A stretch of DNA of 11,923 bases, taken from positions 1 to 11,923 of the forward strand of contig JAQYPI010000038.1 of NCBI GenBank assembly GCA_028726925.1, written 5' to 3'. Below, one piece after another: positions 5,655-11,923 of this stretch; the stretch's first letter is position 1; the number at the start of each line of letters is the position of its first letter. Made by a program: the position numbers and the translations under genes. The stretch comes from Caryophanales bacterium (GTDB lineage: Bacteria > Bacillota_I > Bacilli_A > RFN20 > CAG-826). The notes below the pieces were generated by a model. The model was not told where the DNA came from, did no database searches, and saw only the letters and a list, made by a program, of their open reading frames with translations.

Positions 5655-8276
5655 ATGAAAAAATCGACTGGAAGCGATACGCCCTTCCTTGACGCCCTTG
5701 CCCAATATGTGAAACAAGAGGTCTCCCCCTTCGATGTTCCCGGGCATCACATGGGAAACTTGGACAATCGCGCGACCGAAGTTTTCGGCAAGCGGGTTTA
5801 CCGCTGCGACCTGAATGCCCCCATTGGGCTCGATAACCTCGCTCATCCTTCCTCCGTCCTTTTGGAGTCGGAACGCATGACGGCTCGCGTTTGTCACGCG
5901 GATGAAGCTTTTTATCTGATCGACGGGACCTCCAGCGGCATCATCGCCATGTTCCTCACCGCTGTGAAAGCGGGCGAAAAGGTCATCCTGCCTCGCAACG
6001 TCCACAAATCCATCATCAGCGCTCTTATTTTGTGTGGCGCTGTTCCCGTTTATGTCGCCCCGGAAATCGACGAGGATCTCGGCATCGCGAACCAACCCTC
6101 GATGGATACCTGGAAAAAAGCGATTCTTAGGAACAGTTCCGCCAAGGCGATATTCGTGATCAACCCGACGTATTTCGGGTCAGTGGGTCCGTTGAAGGAA
6201 TTGACGGATTTTGCCCACGAACATGGGATGGCCGTTCTTGTCGACGAGGCCCATGGGGCGCATTACTATTTTCACGTTGATGGGGCTCCCCAAAGCGCCA
6301 TGGACGCCGGGGCCGATCTCTCCAGCGTTTCCTTTCACAAAACCGCGGGCAGCTTGACTCAAAGCTCGGTTTTGCTTTTGAAGGGAAACCGTTTCACGCG
6401 CGACGAAATCCAGACGTCGCTCAACATCATCAATACGACCTCCCCTTCTTCGTTGCTCATCGGTTCTTTGGAAGGCGCCGCCTCGTTCATGGGGAGCGAC
6501 GAAGGCAGAGAAAGGATGCGGGAAGTGTATGAACTCGCGGATTATGCGGAACAGGAGATTCGTTCCATTCCTGGCTTTTCGGTAGCGGGGAAAGAGCATT
6601 TCGAGGCCCATGGGTCCTATATCTTTGACCGAACCAAGCTCGTCATCGCCCTCGACAAGATGAAGATCGATGGCTTTACCGCCTATCGTGAACTCAAGAA
6701 AACGGTGAATGTCCAAATGGAACTCGCTGAGCCTTTCGCCATCCTTGGCATCCTCGCCTTGGGGACAAAAAAAGAACACATCGATCGCCTGGTGAAGGGT
6801 CTTCGACAGCTTTCGGCCCGCTACTACGATGAAAGACTCGGGAAGCACGAAAGGCCGGCGAACGCCGGTTATCCTTTCTCGTTGGCTCGGCCGCGCGTCG
6901 CGTTCAACGCCCCCGGAAAGGTCGTGGCTTTGGAGAATCTTGAGGGCGAGATTTCCAGAGAACAGGTCATGATGTATCCTCCTGGAATCCCCCTTATCGT
7001 CCCGGGAGAGGTTTGGACTCGGAACACGGTTGAGGAGGTGCGCCGCATCGAAAGATCGGGCGGCGTCTTGATCTCTTCGCATAACGATGGATTCGAGATC
7101 ATCGATCGAACGAAATGGAAACGCTATTTCGTTTACGAGAAAAAATTGGTCGATTATCTGGAAAAGCGGAAGACGTATCCTTTGAACGATGGTTTCACTT
7201 TGCCTTTTGAAGGCAACAAGCACGAAAGAACCTTTGTTTTGATGCCCTTCCGAAAAGACACGTGGAGAAACGGGGCCTTGCCCGCCCGCGAGGCATTCAA
7301 ACAAGTGATTGCCGCTATCGCGGAACACGAACCCGTCACGGTGGGCATCCATCCGCGCTATTTCAAGGAAGTTTCCCCGATGTTCGACGGGATGAAGAAC
7401 GTGGAACTTCTTCCGATTCGTTATAACGATTCGTGGGCGCGGGACAACCTTCCTCTCTTCGTGAGCAACGGCAAAGCGGTCCGCGCCGTCGATTTCCGGT
7501 TCAATGCTTGGGGCGGCGAGGTCGATGGCCTTTATCGGAATTACGCGGATGACGATCGCATTTCGTCCATCCTCGCGAAAAAGATGAAGCTCGTTTCCTA
7601 TCGTCATCCTTCTTTCGTCTTGGAAGGCGGCTCGATCGCCACGGACGGGGAAGGGACGCTGCTTACGACAGAAGCCTGTCTTCTCTCCGCCGGTAGGAAT
7701 CCCAATTGCTCCAAAGAAGAAATCGAGGATACCCTCAAAGAATATCTTGGCGTGGAAAAGGTCCTTTGGCTTCCTTACGGCATTTACGAAGACGAGACAA
7801 ACGAGCACGTTGACAACATGGTCGCGTTCGTAAGACCGGGCGAAGTCGTCATGGCTTGGACCAATGACAAGAGCGATCATCAATACGATTACTGCCAAGC
7901 GACGTATCGGGCTTTGAAAAAAGCAACGGATGCCAAGGGGCGATCGCTCGTGATTCATAAATGCCCGGTTCCAAGCCCCGCCTTGACGTTGACGGAGGCG
8001 GAAGCGAAGGGTCTTGGAAAGAGCTCAACGACCCTGGATTTGCGGAATAGCGGTCGACGTCTTGCCGCGTCCTATATCAATTTCTATCTTGGGGAAACGT
8101 TCGTGATTCTCCCCGCTTTTGGAGTCAAGGAGGACGCGGAAGCCCTTAAGATCATGACGAGGCTTTTCCCCACGCGGAAGATCCACCAAGTTTACACGAG
8201 GGAAATCTTGTTGGGCGGTGGAAACATTCATTGCATCACGATGAACATGCCATATCTTGGAGGTCAAAATCTATGA
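5655..8276 (+). CDS. speA-aguA: Bifunctional arginine decarboxylase-agmatine deiminase fusion
   Basis: Single 873-residue protein joining two successive enzymes of putrescine synthesis. Residues 1 to about 490 form a fold-type-I, PLP-dependent arginine decarboxylase of the short Firmicutes type: VPGHHMGN near the N-terminus, DEAHGAH (D197, H200), SFHKTAGSLTQSS with Schiff-base lysine K229, and YPPGIPLIVPGE in its C-terminal domain. A short linker follows, and from about residue 508 a full-length agmatine deiminase (about 365 residues): DSWARD (592-597), FNAWGG, LEGGS (656-660), EHVDN (H718, D720) and GGGNIHC with catalytic C860. It should convert arginine to agmatine and then to N-carbamoylputrescine with ammonia release, in the cytoplasm. 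The frame runs uninterrupted through the junction. The start is the ATG at which leaderless transcription would begin; the open frame reaches 5400 but those codons overlap the divergent SIR2 gene. The next gene, aguB, overlaps by 4 nt. Arginine rather than lysine as substrate is supported by the fusion partner. Confidence 0.93.
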   Translation: MKKSTGSDTPFLDALAQYVKQEVSPFDVPGHHMGNLDNRATEVFGKRVYRCDLNAPIGLDNLAHPSSVLLESERMTARVCHADEAFYLIDGTSSGIIAMFLTAVKAGEKVILPRNVHKSIISALILCGAVPVYVAPEIDEDLGIANQPSMDTWKKAILRNSSAKAIFVINPTYFGSVGPLKELTDFAHEHGMAVLVDEAHGAHYYFHVDGAPQSAMDAGADLSSVSFHKTAGSLTQSSVLLLKGNRFTRDEIQTSLNIINTTSPSSLLIGSLEGAASFMGSDEGRERMREVYELADYAEQEIRSIPGFSVAGKEHFEAHGSYIFDRTKLVIALDKMKIDGFTAYRELKKTVNVQMELAEPFAILGILALGTKKEHIDRLVKGLRQLSARYYDERLGKHERPANAGYPFSLARPRVAFNAPGKVVALENLEGEISREQVMMYPPGIPLIVPGEVWTRNTVEEVRRIERSGGVLISSHNDGFEIIDRTKWKRYFVYEKKLVDYLEKRKTYPLNDGFTLPFEGNKHERTFVLMPFRKDTWRNGALPAREAFKQVIAAIAEHEPVTVGIHPRYFKEVSPMFDGMKNVELLPIRYNDSWARDNLPLFVSNGKAVRAVDFRFNAWGGEVDGLYRNYADDDRISSILAKKMKLVSYRHPSFVLEGGSIATDGEGTLLTTEACLLSAGRNPNCSKEEIEDTLKEYLGVEKVLWLPYGIYEDETNEHVDNMVAFVRPGEVVMAWTNDKSDHQYDYCQATYRALKKATDAKGRSLVIHKCPVPSPALTLTEAEAKGLGKSSTTLDLRNSGRRLAASYINFYLGETFVILPAFGVKEDAEALKIMTRLFPTRKIHQVYTREILLGGGNIHCITMNMPYLGGQNL

Positions 8277-9124
8277 AAACTACCGTTGCAGCCTTGCAGT
8301 TTTCCATGTCGGATAAATACGAGGAAAACATCGCAAAAGCCGACTCGATGATTGAAAAAGCCGCCAAAGAAGGCGCGCAAATCATCCTTTTGCCGGAACT
8401 TTTTGAGAGGTTCTATTTTTGCCAAATCGAAGACTATGGGCATTTCTCTTTTGCAGAGGAATTCGAAACCTCCAAGACCATCGCCCATTTCCGGGAAATC
8501 GCGAAAAGGCTGAGCGTCGTTTTGCCGGTTTCCTATTTTGAGAAAGCCGGGAATGTCTTCTTCAATTCCATCGCCATCATCGACGCGGATGGGACGGTTC
8601 TGGGACAATACCGGAAATCACACATCCCGACCGGCCAGTGCTACGAAGAGAAATTCTATTTCACCCCGGGTGACACGGGCTTCCGCGTTTGGAAGACGCG
8701 TTTCGGGGTCATCGGAGTCGGGATTTGCTGGGACCAATGGTTCCCGGAGACCGCCCGTTCCCTCGCCTTGCTCGGCGCTCAGATCCTATTCTTCCCGACC
8801 GCGATCGGGAGCGAACCCGTTTTGCCGAAGGATTCCAAGAACCATTGGCAAAATGTCATGAGGGGTCATGCCGCGGCCAACATCATGCCGGTCGTTGCCT
8901 CCAATCGCATCGGCACAGAAACGTTTGGATCCTCGTCCATGACCTTCTATGGCTCAAGTTTCATCTCGGACCAACATGGCGAACTTGTCGCGGAACTAGG
9001 ACGAGAGGAAGAAGGGATTCTCGTTCGAAGTTTCGATTTGGGCGCCATCGACGAAGAGCGTCGCGATTGGGGCGTCTTCCGCGATCGGCGCGTCGATCTT
9101 TACGACACGCTCTTGCGTTTGTAA
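8273..9124 (+). CDS. aguB: N-carbamoylputrescine amidohydrolase (AguB)
   Basis: Nitrilase-superfamily enzyme that hydrolyses N-carbamoylputrescine to putrescine, CO2 and ammonia, the last step of the agmatine deiminase route. The 283 residues, close to the family's usual length, hold the catalytic triad E42 (LLPELFE), K115 (YRKSHIP) and C152 (GICWDQWFPE). PELFERFYFCQ and YEEKFYFTPGDTGF are characteristic of the carbamoylputrescine branch rather than of general nitrilases. The ATG overlaps the upstream TGA as ATGA and is preceded by GGAGGTC at 8259-8265, a strong ribosome binding site inside the fusion gene, so synthesis is coupled to it. Together the two genes hold the full arginine-to-putrescine pathway. 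The protein ends at TAA 9122-9124, where a weak CGTTTGTAAACG inverted repeat (9116-9127) is followed by a T-rich run. Confidence 0.95.
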   Translation: MKTTVAALQFSMSDKYEENIAKADSMIEKAAKEGAQIILLPELFERFYFCQIEDYGHFSFAEEFETSKTIAHFREIAKRLSVVLPVSYFEKAGNVFFNSIAIIDADGTVLGQYRKSHIPTGQCYEEKFYFTPGDTGFRVWKTRFGVIGVGICWDQWFPETARSLALLGAQILFFPTAIGSEPVLPKDSKNHWQNVMRGHAAANIMPVVASNRIGTETFGSSSMTFYGSSFISDQHGELVAELGREEEGILVRSFDLGAIDEERRDWGVFRDRRVDLYDTLLRL

Positions 9125-9162
9125 ACGAATTTTCTCTTGATAATTTTTGTTTTTGATACGCG

Positions 9163-9172
9163 AAAGCGCTTT
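9163..9172. promoter_or_regulatory. LacI/CcpA-type operator-like palindrome
   Basis: AAAGCGCTTT is a perfect 10-bp palindrome with the central CG typical of LacI/GalR-family operators, including CcpA catabolite-response elements (core AAAGCGCTTT within TGAAAGCGCTTTCA-like sites). The outer bases fit on one side only. It lies 39 nt after aguB and about 280 nt before phnD, an awkward distance for controlling either, so it may be fortuitous. Confidence 0.3.
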
Positions 9173-9261
9173 TCAGATTCTGGTTGATACATAGTAAACG
9201 TTTTGCAAAAAACCGTTGTTTCTTGCTTGGCAGGGGAGCACAATACAAAGATTTATGAATC

Positions 9262-9297
9262 AAAAACGAATGGGCGTCCTCGCTATTTTCGTTTTTT
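9262..9297 (+). terminator. Probable rho-independent terminator between aguB and phnD
   Basis: AAAAACGAA (9262-9270) pairs perfectly over 9 bp with TTCGTTTTT (9288-9296), the loop containing a small GCG-TCCT-CGC stem. Six Ts (9292-9297) form the second arm and tail. The stem is AT-rich, hence weaker than a classic terminator, and it lies about 140 nt after aguB. It is the best candidate for ending the putrescine operon transcript. Confidence 0.45.
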
Positions 9298-9383
9298 GGT
9301 AGCCTTTCAGTATCCTATGTTCAAGGGCGGGCTGCAAATGTTTTTTTCCTGAAATCGCTTTCTTTCAATTCCTTGTTTTCCCT

Positions 9384-9411
9384 TGTTACCGGCATGATTA
9401 AGGTTAATACG
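9384..9411 (+). promoter_or_regulatory. Possible promoter of the phn operon
   Basis: TTGTTA (9384-9389) and TAATAC (9406-9411) are 16 nt apart, giving a start point near 9418 and a leader of about 33 nt that contains the AAAAAGGAG ribosome binding site (about 9437-9444). The -10 match is poor, so the position is tentative. A separate phnD promoter is nevertheless expected, given the 326-nt gap and upstream hairpin. Confidence 0.25.
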
Positions 9412-9450
9412 GACATGGTCCATTTGATTGATTCTGAAAAAGGAGAAACC

Positions 9451-10536
9451 ATGAAAAAATCAAAGTTCGTTGCCGTCGCTGTCCTTTCTGTCCTAGCCGT
9501 TGGTGCGGGAACCCTTGCTTCTTGTGGGGGTGAAACGGAAGACAACATCATCAACATCCAATTCGTTCCCTCGAACGACCCGACCAAGCTTGCCACGCTT
9601 GCCAAGCACATGGAGCCGATGCTTCACGAAATCGAGCCGAATTACGAATTCAAGATCACGACTGGCACCACCTATGCCGCGACGACCACGGCCATGCTCG
9701 CCGACCAAGTCGACATCGGCTTCCTCACCGCTTCCGGATATGCCGAAGTCACCCTCAAGAACCCGGGCAAAGTCGAAGTCCTCATGACTTCCGTCCGCGA
9801 TGGATACAAAGTCCAGGAAGATTACAAGACCGAAGGTGAGCAACGCGCTGCGATGAACGGCGAAGTCGCCGGTTACGAATACCTTGGCCAGCAGTCCGAA
9901 TCCAAAGTCAATTGGTACACCTCCCAGCTTGTCGTCGCCAACCAGTATTACGTTGACGCGAACGAAGACGGCAAGATCGACATTCTCGATATGGCTGGCC
10001 TCACCGTGGGCCGTATGGGCTCCACCTCCGGCGCCGGCTACCTCCGCCCGCTCAAATACCTCCACGACCACGGCATGGAAATGGTCGATGAGATCACCGA
10101 TGCCACCAAGCAGATCAAAGGCATCGACTATGGCAGCGCCGGCTATAGCGCCGCTTGCCAGGCCATGATGGATGGCGCTGTCGCCGGTTTCTGGGGCTAC
10201 ACCGATGTTCGTTACTCCAACTTCTATTCCAAGACGGATAGCGAGCACTATCAGGACAAGAAGCTCTTCACGGATTACAAGGTCATCGCGATCACTGACG
10301 GCATCTACAACGATACCATCTCGGCCCGCTCAAACCTCTCCGACGCGAAGAAGGAAGCCGTCAAGCATGCCTTCAAAGAGCTCGTCAAGGATGGCAGCAA
10401 GGACGAAGAAGGCACCGGCGCCTATTACCTCTACAACCTCTATTCCCACACCGGCTATACCGATGCTAAGGATAGTGATTTCCAGGGCGAGCGCGACTTC
10501 TATCAGTTCTGCGTCGACAACGGCATCATCAAGTAA
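9451..10536 (+). CDS. phnD: PhnD/p37-type ABC transporter substrate-binding lipoprotein
   Basis: Extracytoplasmic lipoprotein of 361 residues that delivers substrate to the PhnC/PhnE importer. A Lys-rich start and hydrophobic stretch lead to the lipobox LASC with C25 as the lipidated residue. The mature part fits the PhnD family: FVPSNDP, a VDIGFLTASGYAEV segment, GSTSGAGYLRP in the ligand cleft, and a GYSAACQAMMDGAVAGFWGY segment. Ahead of GSTSG sits DANEDGKIDILD (169-180), an EF-hand/dockerin-like calcium loop not usual for this family. Relatives bind phosphonates or phosphate; mycoplasma p37/Cypl was reported to bind thiamine pyrophosphate, so the substrate is open. Start: ATG after AAAAAGGAGAAACC; the open frame extends 26 codons further but lacks a signal. 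Codon choice is strongly biased to C-ending codons, more than in its neighbours, suggesting high expression. A hairpin terminator follows the stop. Confidence 0.9.
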   Translation: MKKSKFVAVAVLSVLAVGAGTLASCGGETEDNIINIQFVPSNDPTKLATLAKHMEPMLHEIEPNYEFKITTGTTYAATTTAMLADQVDIGFLTASGYAEVTLKNPGKVEVLMTSVRDGYKVQEDYKTEGEQRAAMNGEVAGYEYLGQQSESKVNWYTSQLVVANQYYVDANEDGKIDILDMAGLTVGRMGSTSGAGYLRPLKYLHDHGMEMVDEITDATKQIKGIDYGSAGYSAACQAMMDGAVAGFWGYTDVRYSNFYSKTDSEHYQDKKLFTDYKVIAITDGIYNDTISARSNLSDAKKEAVKHAFKELVKDGSKDEEGTGAYYLYNLYSHTGYTDAKDSDFQGERDFYQFCVDNGIIK

Positions 10537-10554
10537 TTAACGATACGACCCAAG

Positions 10555-10586
10555 AAGGGGAGTCTGGAAATTCCGGCTCCCCTTTT
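10555..10586 (+). terminator. Rho-independent terminator/attenuator between phnD and phnC
   Basis: AAGGGGAG (10555-10562) pairs with CTCCCCTT (10577-10584), extended by CTGG/CCGG around an AAATT loop, and is followed by TTTT (10583-10586). This is the strongest hairpin in the window. The short T-run suggests partial read-through, which would leave phnD mRNA in excess of phnCE. A TATATA at 10593-10598 could mark a weak extra promoter, but no -35 box accompanies it. Confidence 0.8.
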
Positions 10587-10622
10587 GCCCGATATATAGA
10601 TGGCAAAGAAACGGAGAATCCC

Positions 10623-11396
10623 ATGATCCAATTCGACCATGTTTCCAAAACGTATCCCAATGGATACCAGGCCTTAAAAGACGTGAATCTAACCATTAAC
10701 GACGGTGATTTCGTTTGCATTATCGGCCTTTCCGGCGCGGGCAAATCCACCTTGATTCGCACCATCAACAAGATGCACCCGGTTACCGAGGGGAAACTAT
10801 TGGTCCAGGGCGAGGACATCGGCGAAGCCAACGGGAAGAAGCTTCGCGCGATTCGTCGCCGCATCGGCATGATTTTCCAGTCGTTCAATTTGGTGAAGCG
10901 CTCGACCGTTTACAAAAATGTTTTGTCCGGCCGAGTCGGTTACCACAATACGCTCGAGTGTTTGTTTGGCATCTATACGAAAGAAGAAAAAATGCTTGCC
11001 CTTCAATGCTTGGACAAGCTTGGAATCCTCGACAAAGCTTATGTTCGCGCGGACCAACTTTCCGGCGGTCAGCAACAACGCGTCGCCTTGGCGCGAGCCC
11101 TTTGCCAACGCCCTGAAATCATTTTGGCCGATGAGCCCGTTGCATCCCTGGACCCCGTCACGACCATCTCCGTCATGGACGACTTCGCCCGCATCAACCG
11201 GGAAGGGATCACGATCGTCGCGAACATGCACCACGTTGATCTCGCGGTCAAATACGCGACCCGCATCATCGGAATCCGCGCTGGAGAGGTTGTCTTCGAT
11301 GGACCGAAAGAAGAAGTGACCGACGAAGTTCTCATGCAGATTTATGGCAGGGCTTTGAAACGCGAAGAGAATTTGGGGGTTGCCGATGCGAAATGA
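10623..11396 (+). CDS. phnC: PhnC-type ABC transporter ATPase
   Basis: ATPase of the phosphonate-type importer, 257 residues, the usual length of PhnC. Visible elements are Walker A GLSGAGKST (35-43, K41), the Q-loop within GMIFQSFNLV, the signature LSGGQ (146-150), Walker B IILADEP (D170, E171), the D-loop SLDP and the switch histidine in NMHHVDLA (203-204). MIFQSFNLVKRSTVYKNVLSGR and the VDLAVKYATRIIGIRAGEVVFDGP segment are typical of the PhnC group rather than of amino-acid or methionine ATPases. The ATG follows ACGGAGAATCCC, a fair ribosome binding site, 86 nt after phnD and beyond the intergenic hairpin. Its end overlaps the permease gene by 11 nt. It must pair with PhnE, and no second ATPase is seen in the operon. 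Confidence 0.94.
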   Translation: MIQFDHVSKTYPNGYQALKDVNLTINDGDFVCIIGLSGAGKSTLIRTINKMHPVTEGKLLVQGEDIGEANGKKLRAIRRRIGMIFQSFNLVKRSTVYKNVLSGRVGYHNTLECLFGIYTKEEKMLALQCLDKLGILDKAYVRADQLSGGQQQRVALARALCQRPEIILADEPVASLDPVTTISVMDDFARINREGITIVANMHHVDLAVKYATRIIGIRAGEVVFDGPKEEVTDEVLMQIYGRALKREENLGVADAK

Positions 11397-11923
11397 AAAA
11401 ATGAGCGCGTTTTGGCATCGCCTTCGCTACAAAACCGTCGTGGTGGAAGAAGACGAGAATGGCGCTCCCACCAAAACCATCGAGAAGAAGATTCGCTTCA
11501 ACTGGCTTTGGGCATTGGTTGTCCTCGCCATTTTCGGCCTTTGCTGGATCTTTGTTCCGATTCCAAACAAGATTCGGTTCGATCAGATTTCCACAATTTT
11601 CTCCCAGTTATTCACCCCATCCCCTTGGTCTTTGAAAACCACGGAAGGGTGGTGGAATTACCTTTGGTTTACCGCTTGCAGAAAGATTTGGGAAACGGTT
11701 GAGATGGTTTGGATCGCGACCGTCCTTGGCACCTTGCTCGCTGTCCCGTTCTATCTTTTGGCCTCCCATAACGTCTGTACTTCCCGTCCGGTGAATGTCG
11801 TCCTGCGCGTCATCATCAACATCATTCGCACGATACCGACCTTCGTTCTCGCGATCATCGGGGCCATCTTCTTTGGCTATTCGTCGACCGCCGGCATTTT
11901 CGCGATGACGGTTTTCACGTTCG
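11386..11923 (+). CDS. phnE: PhnE-type ABC transporter permease, C-terminus beyond the window
   Basis: Membrane permease of the phn-type importer; 179 codons are present and the frame is open at the right edge. A polar, charged N-terminal stretch of about 36 residues precedes a first membrane helix (about 38-57, WLWALVVLAIFGLCWIFV). Further helices follow from about residue 103, with IWETVEMVWIATVLGTLLAVPFYLLAS-like sequence and the PhnE-typical RTIPTFVLAII segment. The EAA loop would lie past the edge. I chose the ATG at 11386 because TTGGGGGTTGCCG places GGGGG a few nt upstream; an in-frame ATG at 11401 is the alternative. The 11-nt overlap with phnC implies coupled translation. Some relatives (mycoplasma P69-type) are longer, two-domain permeases, and the window cannot tell which this is. 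Confidence 0.9.
   Translation, partial: MRNEKMSAFWHRLRYKTVVVEEDENGAPTKTIEKKIRFNWLWALVVLAIFGLCWIFVPIPNKIRFDQISTIFSQLFTPSPWSLKTTEGWWNYLWFTACRKIWETVEMVWIATVLGTLLAVPFYLLASHNVCTSRPVNVVLRVIINIIRTIPTFVLAIIGAIFFGYSSTAGIFAMTVFTF

Larger units (their letters stand above)
9125..9450 (+). other. 326-nt non-coding region between aguB and phnD
   Basis: AT-richer than its surroundings, with T-runs, and no convincing gene. It holds an AAAGCGCTTT palindrome (9163-9172), a terminator-like hairpin (9262-9297), a 15-codon frame MNQKRMGVLAIFVFW (9255-9302) through that hairpin, three scattered TTGATA words before 9190, and near the right end a possible phnD promoter and a good ribosome binding site (AAAAAGGAG). 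I looked for a TPP riboswitch, which would suit a thiamine transporter, and did not find its conserved CTGAGA and CTGATC-type blocks. No tRNA is seen. Confidence 0.6.

Noticed and set aside
7100..7200. Frameshift or misassembly at the decarboxylase-deiminase junction
   Set aside because: The frame passes through without a stop, composition is even, and both domains are full length with a sensible linker, so a real fusion is the simpler reading; read support remains the decisive check.
6180..7958. 592-codon open frame on the minus strand
   Set aside because: Lies entirely antisense to the decarboxylase-deiminase gene, whose both halves have clear family motifs. The protein has no recognisable domain and is a by-product of codon bias.
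9125..9450. TPP riboswitch upstream of phnD
   Set aside because: I looked for the conserved thi-box blocks and found none, and the hairpins present do not form the riboswitch arrangement.
9493..10248. 251-codon open frame on the minus strand
   Set aside because: Antisense shadow of phnD, explained by its strong preference for C-ending codons, which removes stops from one antisense frame.
1..11923. Mycoplasma genetic code (TGA as Trp)
   Set aside because: TGA ends malK, the SIR2-like gene, the first RDD gene, the fusion gene and phnC at the expected family lengths, and Trp is always TGG in the recognised domains.
1..11923. CRISPR arrays, insertion sequences, tRNA or rRNA genes
   Set aside because: No regularly spaced repeats, transposase motifs, terminal inverted repeats or tRNA-like folds were seen on reading both strands.

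Overview
The window looks like a chromosomal segment of a Bacillota (Firmicutes) bacterium close to the Mollicutes/Erysipelotrichia side of that phylum, probably an uncultured host-associated lineage. This is inferred from gene content: a MalK-type ATPase with a very large insert like those I recall from mycoplasmas, a PhnD/p37-type lipoprotein transport operon, RDD membrane proteins and a Firmicutes-type arginine decarboxylase. Base composition is roughly balanced by eye. TGA is a genuine stop (it ends several genes, and Trp is TGG), so the code is standard rather than the mycoplasma code.

Layout. The left half (1-5528) is transcribed leftwards: a SIR2-like protein, two overlapping RDD-family membrane proteins, then, after a 39-nt gap with a TATAAT box, a MalK-type sugar ABC ATPase and a MalF-type permease that runs off the left edge. 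The right half (5655-11923) is transcribed rightwards: a fused arginine decarboxylase-agmatine deiminase, N-carbamoylputrescine amidohydrolase, a 326-nt non-coding gap, then a phnD-phnC-phnE type ABC transporter whose permease runs off the right edge. The two halves diverge from a 126-nt region (5529-5654) carrying promoters for both directions.

How the genes work together. The fusion protein and AguB together encode the whole arginine -> agmatine -> N-carbamoylputrescine -> putrescine route in two translationally coupled genes. PhnD, PhnC and PhnE form one importer; its substrate could be phosphonate/phosphate or, as reported for the mycoplasma p37 relative, a thiamine compound. A terminator-like hairpin between phnD and phnC probably makes binding protein exceed transporter. 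The SIR2-RDD-RDD trio is a tightly overlapping operon of a putative NAD-binding/NADase protein and two membrane proteins with unusually large loops between their first two membrane helices. I know of no described system with this composition; it is the best candidate here for something new, with the decarboxylase-deiminase fusion second.

A further theme is translation initiation. The SIR2 gene, the decarboxylase fusion and malK have promoter -10 boxes so close to the start codon that their mRNAs would be leaderless or nearly so, while the other genes have visible Shine-Dalgarno sequences.
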